This document shows positions 19,265-31,017 of a stretch of 64,000 bases of DNA, in pieces. The notes beneath the pieces are model-generated. The model was not told the DNA's origin. It ran no database searches and worked only from the letters and a program-made list of their open reading frames with translations. The stretch comes from Aldrovandia affinis (Eukaryota; Chordata; Actinopteri; Notacanthiformes; Halosauridae): the NCBI GenBank assembly GCA_029706075.1, contig JAINUG010000014.1, positions 4,002,001-4,066,000 of the forward strand, written 5' to 3'. The position numbers and the translations under genes were made by a program. The first letter of the stretch is position 1. Each line of letters starts with the position of its first letter.

Positions 19265-21237
19265 TAACCACCAGGTTATATTAACATAGTTGTACAAAAT
19301 ACACACCCTCTGGTTTGGGAGAGTGAAATAAACACATTGAAATGCATGATATATCATCATTAGTTATTATGGTTGGACTGCTCATGGAAATGCTGCTTAA
19401 TGGAGCATACCTCTATTTCAGGGTATTATTTTGCTTTCACACAAAATGGGGGGAATTAGACAGTCACACAAAAGCACAGCATTGGTCAGGAGAAAAAGAT
19501 AGTTATCCCGAGTGTCTTACAATTTGAGTTATTGCTGAATTTATTTTCTATAACTAATTTGTTTATCAAACGGTTGAGGAAGATGACTGAGCGTACAGCA
19601 GCCACGGCCCTGCTGTGATTGTAACACGTGACCCTCCAGCAGTGGTGAGGTCCTAAATGATGAAATTGTAGACACCTGGTCATTGAAACTAAAATATTTG
19701 TGGAAAATGACAAAGAAGGAAGACAGGGTTTAACTTCATTATACACGAAGTTGGAAAGAGAACCAGCGTACACTGTGGTGCTCCAGGCCCAGTTCAAGAA
19801 CCACCGCTCTAATCCTTTACCCCCAACACTGTCCTCCAGTGCATGCCTATCCCCTTCCCAGCATGCCTCTATGCTCTCATGCAACTCTACCCAAGTGAAC
19901 GGCAGCGCCATCAAATGGTGCTCAGTGACCTTTGACCCATGGAGGTCATCGCTAGAGATGGACTTCCTGTTCCTGTGCGCTGCTAGACCTGCTGACATCT
20001 CTTTGGTGATGATGTCATTTGAACGTTTATATATTCTTTCAAATACTTTTTTTGGAAGAACAATGTTGCCTGAAGCAATAGTGGTATATACACATATGTA
20101 TATGTACATGCGCATACACACAAACAAGCACACATCTTGTTACTGAAACTTTTTACATACATATTCATATTTAATATCTAAATACATTAAGACATAAAAG
20201 TCGTTGGTTCCTCCTGTGGAGAATATTCTTATAAAATATTTATAATTTATATATTATATATATATAATGGTGATGCACAATTTAAATGTCTAACACAAAT
20301 AAAAATGTCCCAAATATCCACAATCAATGTATTTATACACCACGTCCAAAAAATTAACTACATCAAAATAACTCCAAACGTGGGCATATATATACGATAA
20401 TCCATATACAATAACTAGCGTTAATAATTTATTTCAGACACGATGGATTATCCCAAAAGATTAGGACAGCTTTACAGGAAAAAATAAATAAAAATGTCCC
20501 CCATATTTCAGCTTAAAGGGTTGGGGGATACGGGACAGCAAATGGAGCACAATGCCGTAAGGGAACGAAACAAACAACCGGAGCTTTTAAAGGAACATAA
20601 ATAATGTAATGGGATTAATGGTGTCGGGCGCCCACCTGCAGGGACGCGGGGGGGAGGTGATTACGGATGTCCGCGTGGAAGGTATCTCACAGAAACACCT
20701 GCAACCGCGCTGCCCCCAACATGCTCTGGAGCGTGGAGATATGAATATTCCTCTCGTGTAAACACTCAAAATAATCAGCTTCTGGCATTTTGTAAACTAT
20801 ATTAATCCGGAGATTATGCGTTCAACATTTGAGGCATGGGAGGGTTATTTGCGACGACGTCGATAAAGGAAGGATTTGCGGCCGATAGTGCCCCCTCTAA
20901 TCTCTTTTCCGTGGGAGAGCTTGTAAAAGAATCTCTCCTGTTTCAGGATTTACTGCAGCTCCTGTTTTCACCACGTTGGTGTTACGGCCTAAGCACGCAC
21001 GCACGCACGCACGCCCCTGCTCTCTTAAACACACACACACATCTCTGCTCACACACACTACATTACATTCATTTAGCAGATACTCTTATCCAGTGACTTA
21101 TGTTGCAAGAAAACATAAGTGCATCCACAAGTAATCTGAGTGACGTTGATTAGACTTACCAACACTCCCAGGCCAGTGAGTGTGTGCGCATCATCACTAA
21201 AGCACTACCGTCAATCCTAGCACTGTGGCGTATATCT
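19265..21237. other. intergenic, no gene recognised
   Basis: AT-rich, with a TATATA-rich patch near 20235-20270 and a CACG repeat near 20996-21015. Open frames on both strands at 19486-20146 show no recognisable protein. The part at 20590-20830 is GC-richer and unique-looking. Confidence 0.4.
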
Positions 21238-21535
21238 TTCAAACATACCAAAGATGAATTACCAAAGATTTTTTAAGATAAGTGGGGTCAGCAGAACAAG
21301 AGGCCACAGGTGGAAATTAGTTAATTCTACACAGACATTAGGACATAGTTTTTCTTTACACAGAGTTGTCAATGCCTGGAACAGCTTGCCAGGTCAGGTA
21401 GTAGAGGCAGAAACACTTGGGCTATTCAAGTTGAGGCTAGATGCAGTACTAGATACTCTTTAGATTAGGACATGACGAGCCTAGATGGGCTGAATGGCCC
21501 GTTCTCATCATTATGTATGAGACGCAATCGAGATG
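21238..21535 (+). mobile_element. LINE 3' end (reverse transcriptase C-terminus and tail)
   Basis: It reads TRGHRWKLV, then FSLHRVVNAWNSLPGQVVEA and LFKLRLDAVLDTL, the usual C-terminal motif of non-LTR LINEs. The tail follows: GATGGGCTGAATGGCCCGTT. Related tails end the copies at 27774-28345 and 46355-46505. The clade is not resolved here. Confidence 0.7.
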
Positions 21536-21539
21536 ACGA

Positions 21540-21905
21540 GGTGAGTCTTTAATTTGCGTCAAAAGATGGCCAGTGCTTCTGCTGTCCTGGCCACCATGGG
21601 AAGTTAATTCCACTACTGGGGGCCAGTACAGACAGGCATCATGGCTGGGTGAAGGGACCATGCAGGGAAGGGACCACTAGTTGCCCTGAGGTTGTGAAAC
21701 AGAGCTATCTGGCCGGCGTCTAAGGTTTGAAGATTGTTTGGAGGTATGGCGGAGCCGTTCCATTTGCTGCCCTGCAGGCTAGCACCAAGGTTTTGACACT
21801 TGATGCGTGCTGTGACAGGCAGCCAGTGGAGCGAGGTGAGGAGGAGCGTGGCGTGTAAGTGCTCGTGAAGATTGAAGACAAGTCGTGCAGCTGGGTTCTG
21901 GACAC
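21540..21905 (-). mobile_element. L2-clade LINE 3' fragment
   Basis: On the minus strand it reads [14 protein letters not shown], then [17 protein letters not shown], the diagnostic C-terminal block of fish L2 reverse transcriptases, followed by [13 protein letters not shown] and [12 protein letters not shown]. It is head-to-head with the LINE fragment at 21238. Confidence 0.8.
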
Positions 21906-22060
21906 ACACGCACACCCTTGCTCTCTTACAAACACACACACACACACATACACATACACATACACATTCCTGCTCTCTTACACACACACACACACATCCT
22001 TGCTCTCTTACACACATACAAACACACGTTCCTGCTCTTTTACACACATGCACACACTAC
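21901..22060. repeat. CA-rich repeat with CTCTCTTACA interruptions
   Basis: Short (CA)n blocks are separated by a recurring CCTGCTCTCTTACACACACA word at about 21917, 21967, 21996 and 22030. This is a higher-order microsatellite rather than a plain dinucleotide run. Confidence 0.8.
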
Positions 22061-22205
22061 TGTACAGAAGGTCAGATGGTTATGTTATACAGCTCTGGAG
22101 GAAATAAGCGAGACACAAAGAGGAACAAGATGGGTCACAAACCCATCAGTGGAGTTGGAGACTCAGTTTTAAGAGTTTCCTGTGATGCTAAGTCACACAC
22201 AGCAT

Positions 22206-22247
22206 CTGTGTGGCTCAGTAGGTAGAGCATGCCACTGGCAACGCTTA
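22206..22247 (+). mobile_element. tRNA-headed SINE, 5' half (split copy)
   Basis: TGTGTGGCTCAGTAGGTAGA GCATG is the tRNA-like head with A box, ending CAACGCTTA. The rest of the same SINE resumes at 23000 after a 752-bp insertion. Joined across the shared TTA, the sequence runs like the relative at 25290-25405. Confidence 0.8.
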
Positions 22248-22999
22248 AGACCTCTACATGCTCGAACGACAAGGCAACAGCAACACAACCAGGGCTCTGT
22301 AACATCAACGCAACCTTTGCGACCTACGCAGAGGGGGTTTCAGAGGGTGTCGCGTACCTAGCACAAAAATCTAACTCGCGACCGCAGCACAGCCGTTCAC
22401 GTAGATACATTTTACATTTTAGGCATTTAGCAGACGCTCTTATCCAGAGTGACTTACACAGTTTACATTTCCTTACATACAATCCATTTATACAGCTGGA
22501 TATTTTACTGAAGCAATTCAGGTTAAGTGCCTTGCTCAAGGGTACAACGGCAGTACCCCCACCTGGGAATTGAACCAGCGACTTCTGAGTTACAAGTCCA
22601 GTTCCCTAACCATTACACTACACTGCCGCCTAGATGTTGCAAATCATTGATTGGTTGGTGAGCAAATGGAGGCGGAGCTGTCATAGTCATAGTTCATCGA
22701 GCTAGTAGCTAACGATATAGATAGCTAGCAACATTTGTTTGACACGGTATAAAATGAACCAGCTTCTGGAAAGATTGGCTGAAGAAGTTTGAAGGTACAG
22801 GAGTTTCCCTGCTTTCATGAAAACTTTACAAACTTTGTTCAATACATTGTCTCCTACTAGTGTACAGCTGTAAGGACACCATGTTGCATAGGCTGCACAT
22901 ACCCTTTGCAGAAGTATAAATTGCCGATTGCTTGCGACATGTTGCATTGCGCGAACCGCGAAGAAGCCGCACAAGTTACGCAGAAGCATGTAGAGCCCT
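22248..22999. mobile_element. PIF/Harbinger-like non-autonomous element inserted in a SINE
   Basis: The left end is AGACCTCTACATGCT and the right end, reverse complemented, AGGGCTCTACATGCT. TTA flanks it on both sides (22245-22247 and 23000-23002), the usual 3-bp target of PIF/Harbinger. No transposase frame was found. Its position inside a SINE is supported by an uninterrupted SINE relative at 25290. It carries a second, reversed SINE at 22408-22630. Confidence 0.8.
22408..22630 (-). mobile_element. tRNA-headed SINE inside the Harbinger-like element
   Basis: On the minus strand it starts GGCGGCAGTGTAGTGTAATG, with B box GGTTCAATTCC. The body has GTACCCTTGAGCAAGGCACT and the tail GTCACTCTGGATAAGAGCGT. 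It is a different SINE family from the one at 13883, with the common teleost tail shared with LINEs. Confidence 0.85.
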
Positions 23000-23104
23000 T
23001 TAGGCTGCGGGTTTGTTTTCCATTGGGACCACATATACTGAAAAATGCATGCATTCACTGCTGTAGGTCACTTTGGATAAAAGTGTCTGCTAAATGGCAT
23101 CTGT
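23000..23104 (+). mobile_element. tRNA-headed SINE, 3' half (split copy)
   Basis: It continues the SINE begun at 22206: TTAGGCTGCGGGTTTG (B-box region), CATTGGGACCACATATACTG, and the tail GTCACTTTGGATAAAAGTGT CTGCTAAATGGCA. Confidence 0.85.
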
Positions 23105-24039
23105 TATCTTATTTACTGTATGTTACAACACATCTGACCCCTAGAGATACGAGCACAGATTACCCCATTCTCACCACTGTAGGAGATACCTGTAAGCTCA
23201 TTACTCTGGGTTTATCTCTCTCCTTTTAAAGGAGGACTGAGGGCTGAGTTGGATATTGAGTGGAAAAACTGCGGTCAGTGAGACACAGGCTGGGAGGGAG
23301 GAGCAGACAGATCATATACATCACCTTTCTAATGCAGATAACTCTCCAACTGTCATCAAGAAGCCTTGCATGTGTGAGAGTGGGTGTGAGTGTGTGTTTG
23401 TTTGGGAAATAGTGTGTGTGTGTATGTGTTTGTAGAAAATGTTTTTAAACCCAGAAACTGTTTGCTTATAACCCAAAATGTGGTATCCAGTCATATTGAT
23501 GAGTAATACTGTTACCAAAATATGTTTTTATCATCTTGGCATAGTAGTGGAGCACATTCAAGGAAGAGTGGCATCTTACATGCGACTCCAAAGTGTTTTC
23601 AGAAGCTTATGTAAAGCTACGAGTCTGATGTGTATGAAGCTGAATTCAATCGTATCTGCACTTAGTAGCCAATGTCCCAGGATGTGGCGGTGGCACCATC
23701 TGCACATTTATTAATTTATTTTTGCTGTTCCCCTCTCAACCCAGATGCTAATTCCAGCTGCACACTCCAAGTAGTATCTCTCCACTCAGTCAGCCATTAC
23801 GGAAACAGGTTACAAATTAGCAAATAAAACCACGATTGTTCGATGCGCTGGGAGTTGGTGTCTGAGCCTACAAGAGCACAAAGCGCGCCATTGACAATTA
23901 GGATTAATTGGCAGTCAGCCGCTTTCAAATGTCACAAACTGTCATCCCGTTGATCACTGGGGGAGAGTGAGGGAGGAGGGGGAGACGGGGGAAAAAGGGC
24001 TTCTTTCAAAAATTTTCATTAATTTGTGTGATGTTATTA
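23105..24039. other. intergenic, no gene recognised
   Basis: Contains a short TG tract near 23415-23432. The part after 23860 contains ATTAGGATTAATTGGC and is low in repeats, grading into the candidate regulatory block that follows. Confidence 0.35.
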
Positions 24040-24440
24040 TTTCTTCGTCCCCGTCGTTAGAATAGCGCGTGTATAATTAAACTAATCATGGTTGCCAGTG
24101 AGAATTATGTTGTTATTAATGGTTCTAAACTGCGCGGTTCTGTCAGCGGATCTGGGCGAAAGACCGCGTGTTTAGCTTCATTTCAGATAAGCGGCTAATC
24201 GCCGCTTTCAAAGTCTCTAAAAGGGGGAGTGAAGCAATTCGGTTTTAATCCATATCTCTGTTGAACAGAACGCCAGCCTGCTGCCAGCGCGAGCAGCCCT
24301 CACGGAATGTGCCGTTACGTGAACAGGTGGGAAGGCGGCATAATTTGACAGACAAAACCCGGGCCGTTTCCCCGTGCATTTCAGCCCCTCCCCCCTTTGC
24401 GTGACGTCATCGTCGGACACGAGAGGGTGGGAGCCCGCCT
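24040..24440. promoter_or_regulatory. candidate regulatory block with a consensus CRE
   Basis: A repeat-free stretch with homeodomain-type cores (ATAATTAAACTAATCATGG near 24072) and a full palindromic CREB site TGACGTCA at 24402-24409 in a GC-rich context. The call rests on composition and motifs only; conservation was not tested. Confidence 0.3.
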
Positions 24441-25289
24441 AGGCACTCGGAACCGGTGGTGGTGGTGACGGGACAGAATCTTCCCTGGTCGCGTTTCTTA
24501 GTGTTAGTCACAAAAAAAATCTGGAGAAAAGATTCCCGTTTCAACAAAAAGCACATCAAAGCCTTCCAGCAGAGCTTTAGTCTGACACATGCAATTTTGC
24601 GATTAAAATGTGAAACGCCTCAGGGAGCATACACTCATTATCAGCGCACTATGTATGTAAATAAGAAGCATCCTAATCTTTAGCGGTGGCATGGAGGAGG
24701 GGGCTGGGGTGAATTATTAGTCACCCTCATTATATTATGATGTGGCTTTTAACCTAACAATGGCTAATTATTTCAATCCTAATACACATTTTGTGGTTTT
24801 GTTTTTGTAACTTGCAAACGTGTACTGGAATTCATTAGACATAAACACAGATGGCAGCAGGGATTTCCCACGGGTCTGACTTGTATTCACAGTCAAAATA
24901 AATAAACGTTTGTGCATTCCTCTGGAAAAAAACAGCTGCATCCTGGATAGGTGCATAGTACATCTGTCGGCCTGAACTCAGCCCACTCCACCTGGGTGTG
25001 TGATGCCATGTGTACAGTGCACACAGAGGTAGGCCTGATCTGATAATGTTGGAGATGTTTTTTTTTTCATTCCATACTACGCACTGGGTGGAGTGCATAG
25101 AGAGACAGACTGCAGTAAGGGTGTATTTTCTTTGTGAATATATACTTCTGGGCAAATATGGGACCAATTAACTTTTTGTGCAATTAAAGCTTATGTGGTG
25201 CCACATATTAAACATCATGTTTAATTTTTGAGTAGTTAGATGCATGCAAAGTGTCTTCTTCCTCCAGGTGCAAGGCTCGTATTTCACAC

Positions 25290-25405
25290 TCACTTCACAA
25301 CGCTTAGGTTGTAGGTTTGATTCCCATTGGGACCACATATACTGAAAAATGTACGCATTCACTACTGTAAATAGCTTTGGATAAAAGTGTCTGCTAAATG
25401 GTAAT
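25290..25405 (+). mobile_element. tRNA-headed SINE, 5'-truncated
   Basis: Reads CAACGCTTAGGTTGTAGG, TTTGATTCCCATTGGGACC, ACATATACTGAAAAATG and the tail AGCTTTGGATAAAAGTGTCT. It is the same family as the split copy at 22206/23000 and shows what that SINE looks like without an insertion. Confidence 0.85.
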
Positions 25406-25968
25406 ATATCATAGAGTAGAAACTGAGTGATTAAGCACAGTCATTAAGCACAATTTTCTTAGTCACAGCAAACTTTTTTTGGATGTGTGAAATACAAGAC
25501 CTACGCTTCTGGGATTCCCCTCAAATATGCCTATACATGCCATGTGCATACACTCTGCTGAGACATCCTCTGCTTCCAGTACTTATCTGCAGGAGCAGGC
25601 AGGACCTGCTCTGAACTACTTAAGCAGTGCTTGGAGAGAAATCACAGTTGTGGCTACTGGAGGAAATATTGTAATCTGCACTCAGCCAAGACACAGAAGA
25701 ACAGAAGTCATTACAATTCATCTATAACTGCACTGCAATTATGTTCAAATGTAATTAAATGATTAACTGAAATTATCAAAAAAATGTCCCTCCCGGTCTT
25801 TCCACAACCCTGGAATAAAATGTAGAAATGCTTGCAAAATTTGTATGACAACAGCTGGAAAAGGGAGCATTTACAAACCTTTACAAACCACAGCCAGTGC
25901 TTAACTGTGGAGAAATATGGTGAAAGAGATTTAAACAAATTAACCTACATTTCTCCTGTTACACAGAT

Positions 25969-25971
<3 letters not shown>

Positions 25972-26006
<35 letters not shown>

Positions 26007-26008
26007 AC
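25972..26008. repeat. CA microsatellite
   Basis: About 37 bases of CA repeat. TG-rich tracts on the same strand follow at 26273-26470. Confidence 0.9.
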
Positions 26009-26600
26009 ACAGTCCCCTGCAGGGAAACACTGATGGTTTCCTCTTAGTGCAGGGGACTGAATGGTTCCTGCAGTGACAGCCCGCTCCAGAGAATAAGGAT
26101 GTAATCACTCCCTCCAATCATTTGAGAGAATGAAATCTCCTGGCCTCCACAGGCAGTACTCTGATTGGACCTTGGGGAAGAATGAGTCATGATTGGATGT
26201 TAGGGACTGATCTGTCTGTGTGAGTACTCTGTCCAGCACTCAGCCTCATCGCCAGAGTGCCTATCACCAAGGTGTGTGTGTGTGTGTGTATGCACATGTG
26301 TGTGGGGATTGGGGGGTGTATTGAGGTGGTATATTGAGCGGATGTATGCGTGTTTGTGCATAGGTGTGTGTGCGTGTCTGTGTGTGAGGATGGTGGGGGT
26401 TTATTGAGGGGATATCTGTGTGTAGGTGTGCGTGTGTGTGTGTGTGTGTGTGGGGGGGTGTGCTTGTGTGTGGGGGAGGTGACGTGCGTGACCCCCGTGT
26501 CGCCATTCCGCTCTCACATTGTGCTCACACCCCATGAGACAGATCCTGCTGCGCCCAATCACGGTTCATTCTGTGCATTTACGCACATTACACACACATT

Positions 26601-27770
26601 GGGCCAGATGCAAGAACCACTTTTACACACAAATTCGTTCGTAAGTCACTCTGCGAGTGATTTACGAGAATTTACCGCATTTCTCGTATTTAGAATTTTC
26701 TCTTAGGTACGAACAAGATTTACGAGTGGTCCAGAGCTGTCGTATGAGTCATACGTACAATTTGCCTGCCGTTCTCCAAAGCAAAACAACTTTGTTTTTG
26801 ACTAATGGAGTCTATTTCGTTACTTAGAAGAACTGTTGAGTTTGAATATATAAATTACACGATAAATGATAGAATTCATAATGTATAATAATTTTGAGAG
26901 TATCCTGTTTGACAATTGTAGGCCTATATTTGACAGTTTTCTTTTCAAATTGTAGGATAATATCATTCATAATTCATTAATATAATTATATCATTATCAT
27001 TCGTTTCAATTGTGGCTTTGGGGCTATGGTATAATACTACAATATTTTGGAAGAGAGAGCGCGCTGATCTATTTGCAGAGACAGACGAATGGCTAGTGTC
27101 ACGTTTTCGGTTACCATGGGCTGTGCTTCGCTGTCAGTCGCTGTCCAGGGGGATATCCGTTGCAACACCGGGCAAGGCAACCTCGCCAATCATGGCACGT
27201 ATTCGCTCGTCGGTGTGCGTAACGGAGACTTCCTCCTGACCCCCTCCTGTTGCAGTCATGGATCGCCTTGCTTTCGAGAGACGTTTCTTTGACTCCAATT
27301 TCATATCACACCATTTTTCTTTTATTTCTGTGATGCTACGGGCAACAGATGATACTGCGTTAACTACACAAGTCATTTTTTCCCACTCCTTGGTTTTAAC
27401 AGGTCCCTTAATTCCACTGTTGACGCTCTTAAGTATGTATGTGCGGTTACTTATTGCAGATAGTAGTCCTTCAATCTCCGAGCTCGTAAAGTTTTTCTTC
27501 GGTGCCATTATTATGAATGACTTCCCTATGAAAATGGGGCGGGACGCCTAACCTTATATAGCATTATTGGGGCGTTAATTATGCCAATTCACAAATCACA
27601 TGAACGCGCACACATTTAAGAAGACGTAGCATTCAGCATGTTTACATTGTCATTTACGACAGTTTTCTGAAGTTTGCTGAATCTGACGTGGAACACTCGT
27701 AGAAGTCACCTCACAGAAAAAATTCGAGAAAGATACGATAAAAATACAAAAATGTTCTTGCATGAGGCCC
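26601..27770. mobile_element. PIF/Harbinger element carrying only its Myb-like gene
   Basis: The left end is GGGCCAGATGCAAGAAC and the right end, reverse complemented, GGGCCTCATGCAAGAAC. The flanks are ATT and AAT, so the 3-bp target is not clearly preserved. The interior holds one gene, a Myb/SANT-like protein on the minus strand (27134-27508). Autonomous Harbingers carry two genes, a DDE nuclease and this Myb-like partner; no nuclease is visible here. It is therefore a non-autonomous or internally deleted copy. Confidence 0.8.
27134..27508 (-). CDS. Harbinger Myb/SANT-like DNA-binding protein (NAIF1-like)
   Basis: An open frame of 124 codons beginning MAPKKNFTSSEIEGLLSAIS, then KTKEWEKMTCVVNAVSSVAR, EIKEKWCDMKLESKKRL and ATGGGQEEVSVTHTDERIRA. 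The order (helix, W, helix with W.D.K, GGG linker, D.RI..IIGE-like motif) is that of the Myb-like protein of PIF/Harbinger transposons, from which vertebrate NAIF1 was domesticated. In active elements it brings the nuclease to the nucleus and binds the ends. The frame is open through the domain and stops after PLDSD, shorter than full-length relatives. Expression is not implied. Confidence 0.8.
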   Translation of the reverse strand: MAPKKNFTSSEIEGLLSAISNRTYILKSVNSGIKGPVKTKEWEKMTCVVNAVSSVARSITEIKEKWCDMKLESKKRLSKARRSMTATGGGQEEVSVTHTDERIRAMIGEVALPGVATDIPLDSD

Positions 27771-27773
27771 AAT

Positions 27774-28345
27774 AAGCGTTGTGCTGTAACAGTAAACAAA
27801 AGGCCAACAGGCTGCTGGGATATATATTTGAGCATAAATCAAAAGAGGTCATATTGACATTATAGAATGCCTTTGTCAGACCTCACCTAGAGTACTGAGT
27901 GCAGTTCAGGGTATCGCATTATAAGGAAGACATAGAAGCTCTTGAAAGTACACATGAAAGTACAAAGAAGGGCAACTAAATTAGTTCCTGGTATGAAATG
28001 TAAAAGTCACGAGGAAAGATTTAAGCTTAGCAAATGGAGACTAAGCAGGGATTTGCTTGAGGTATTTAAATCCATACAAGGGATTAACAAAGTGAAGTGC
28101 CAAAGGGTTTTCAGGTTGAGTCTTGCCAGCAGAAGGGGGGGTTCCTAATTTTCTAAATGAAATCAGGAAGTTTTTTTTTTACAAAGAGTTGTCGATGCGT
28201 GGAACAGCCTGCCATGTAGTGGGCTATTCAAGTCCAGGCAGTGCTAGATAAATGATGCACACACGCACACACAAATAGGTAAATGGCACATCGAGATGGG
28301 CTGAATGACCTGTTCTTGTCATTTGTGTATTCTTACGTTCTTATA
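27774..28345 (+). mobile_element. LINE 3' fragment
   Basis: The codons read like the C-terminal reverse transcriptase region: VNKRPTGCW, RPHLEY with breaks, VQRRATKLVPGMK, HEERFKLSKWRLSRDLLEVF. Then come VVDAWNSLP-like remains and the tail GATGGGCTGAATGACCTGTT. It directly abuts the right end of the Harbinger element. Confidence 0.75.
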
Positions 28346-28868
28346 TCACACACATGACCCACAAGGCACAGATTTCCCTGTCTGCTGATTGAAGCAGCGA
28401 TTAGCCAACTTTGCCAATTTTAGGGACAAATGTTTACTCTTCCTTCTACAGCAAGTGCATGTATACAATAAACAACCAGGACATATTACAAACACTGTAC
28501 ACACTCCCCCAATATATTCACCTTTACTTCTGACTGTTTAGTTTCAATACTGCACAGGTCAATTACAGTATACTTCTATTATTATTATTGTTATTATTAT
28601 AATAGTTATAATAATTATAATAAGTAACAGCATTATCATCAACAGCTTAATATAGTGGTATTAGTCTGTCATTATTGTAATTTTTTCTCTTTCCTGGTTT
28701 TTGGTTATGCGACGCCATGCTTGACTGGACAGGCCCTAATCACACTGCTGAGCTGAGGTCAGAGGTCACACTGAGGGTGGCTTTAACCCTGTTTGTTTAA
28801 ATCATTCATGCTTTACTGTGATGCATAATGCAAGAGGAGGGATCAGCTGACAGATCGGCTCTGAGGTG

Positions 28869-28929
<61 letters not shown>

Positions 28930-29434
28930 CATGCATATGTACACACACATATATACACTCACAAACACATGCATGCACACACATGCATATGTACACCCAA
29001 ATACATCTAAACTATTAAATTATGATTAAACTAATAATTACACAGCTCGAAGGGGAGCTGAAATCACCACTGGATAGATGCCCATTTTAAAACATATTTG
29101 GGGAATTTTCATAATTTTATGCATGTGTGAGATTGTGTTAATCTCAGGCCGGACATTATGGGATGCACAGAGGAGCTCATCTTCACCTCATTTACCCCCA
29201 AGATAAAACCCACCTTGCATAGCCCCCTCGATTGTGCAGAAACATTGCGGTCGCATAATAAACACAAATTAAAAATAAATAAACATATAACTCGATTTGA
29301 GTTGTGAAAAAAAAAGGTTATATTTTCTGTTTTATTTGTTATCTGTTCATTTTATTTCTGTGCTACTCCTAAATGCATTGCGGTTGTATGGCACGGTTGG
29401 GGATGGATTCTGCATTAATGTCAGGGGTGTGTTG
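28346..29434. other. intergenic with CA microsatellite
   Basis: ATT/TAA-rich patches at 28575-28680 and a CA tract at 28870-28926. No gene or transposon end was recognised before the hAT element. Confidence 0.4.
28870..28926. repeat. CA microsatellite
   Basis: About 57 bases of pure CA followed by CACGCTCATGCATATG-type degenerate repeats. Confidence 0.95.
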
Positions 29435-29709
29435 CAGGGCTCGAGACTAACACCGTCCCGTCGTCCCGGGGACGATAAAATATGTATTTGGGACGAACAG
29501 AAATCCTCCCCGGGACGCAGGGGAAATGTCAACTGAGCCGACTGTCAGTGCGCATATCACTGTCACTGCAAACGGTGCGTGTCTTCTGAGTGCACGCCTA
29601 GTTGACAGTGGCATGAGACCACTGCACGAGACCCGCGAAAATATCAGAATGTTTAATAAAAGTTCCCGCGGTACTGGCCATCCTCTCAGTCAAGGGAGCA
29701 CTCGCAAAC

Positions 29710-29817
29710 ATGTTGCGCTATTTGAAGAGGATAAACACAGCAGAAGAAGATGGAGAACAGACACAGACTGACCAACAGGGAACTGCATCCAAACCAAGTA
29801 CAACCTCTGAGTCTAAG
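29710..29817 (+). CDS. hAT element exon 1 (short N-terminal protein)
   Basis: 36 codons, MLRYFKRINTAEEDGEQTQT, DQQGTASKPSTTSESK, ending at a strong donor AAG|gtaagg. This resembles the non-structured N-terminus that precedes the zinc finger in hAT-derived proteins, but I cannot assign it firmly. Confidence 0.55.
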
Positions 29818-30820
29818 GTAAGGACACATTTAAATCACAGAGGTGTAATGTTAGTCTATTGGAACTGTATACAGTAGTCAGCTGCTAGCTAGATAGCGGG
29901 CTGCTTGCTAGCTAACGTTAGCCCTGTGTGTGTGGCGTGTGTGAAAAAACGGTGTTAGCGCTAACTCCGTGCTGAGTGCGAGCACCCACAATAATTAGCA
30001 AGGCAACCAGCGAAGTGTAAGCTACATTTAGGCTATTTCAGTATATTATTTTTGTTAATTACACGAATTGGTTGATTCCGTGATGTTTTGGTTCATATTA
30101 GTTACATTTTAGATTCACGCCATGGCCGGCAAATGCTTCACCACTGCTGTAGGCTGCACGGCAGTCACCAGAGCATTCAAAACTGCATGCACTGTATCAG
30201 TTCGCCAGTTGTCTCAATTCAAGCACAAGACAGATACATATTGTGTATACCATTTTGCAACAAAGTAGCTACTACCATTGCAGGACGAGTTGATTGGCCT
30301 AACGTTACATTTATCGAAACAAAAGCGGAGAAATCCGTCAGGCTACTGACGCTACACTTCACTGCGCTACACGGTTGCTAGGTCCGCATTGACTGGCGGC
30401 AATCTGCCAGCCCGTTCATTTGTTCAGTCCACCACAGAGGTATTTTACAAGCGTCTTTGAACACACACAATAAACAATGATAATGCGAACCTGCGTTTCG
30501 GAGAAATTAAAGGTTTTTGTCTGACACAACGTTAGTATGAGTTACAAATTGGCATAACGTTACACAGCAGTAATAGCTAACAGTTGAGCAGTTGATTTGA
30601 TTGTGAGTGTTGAACATTTTCAGTTTGTAATAAATATGGCTGAATGAACACACTCATATTCCTTACGGTATCCATGAAATTCGACACTTTGACTCCCTTA
30701 GATATGTCAGATGATTTCTGTACTTTTCCCTACATGTTTTATTAATTCATAAACTATCCTATCAGTCCTTAAAATAATAGAGTTGCAAATATCCATAATA
30801 ATCTACAAGACATCATTAAC

Positions 30821-30875
<55 letters not shown>

Positions 30876-30948
30876 TCATAATGATTCTTGTGAAATCTTT
30901 CCACCTGGGAGCCTTGACTAAACCAATTTATTTTCTCTTTCTCTACAG

Positions 30949-31017
30949 AAACAAAGCTCTGGCCAAAAGGAAAAGAAAATGTCTTCTAGAATGGAATGTT
31001 GTTACCTGTTGAGCTAA
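30949..31017 (+). CDS. hAT element exon 2 with stop codon
   Basis: Acceptor TCTCTACAG, then KQSSGQKEKKMSSRMECCYL and LS and TAA (31015-31017), in phase with exon 1. An AATAAA poly(A) signal follows at 31050. Together the two exons would give a 58-residue, Lys/Ser/Gln-rich protein. The element's deletion probably joined this exon to foreign sequence. Confidence 0.5.
   Translation, partial: KQSSGQKEKKMSSRMECCYLLS

Noticed and set aside
19486-20146. Overlapping long frames, 215 codons on minus and 148 on plus
   Set aside because: No recognisable domain, no splice or promoter context, and the minus frame runs through AT-rich low-complexity DNA.
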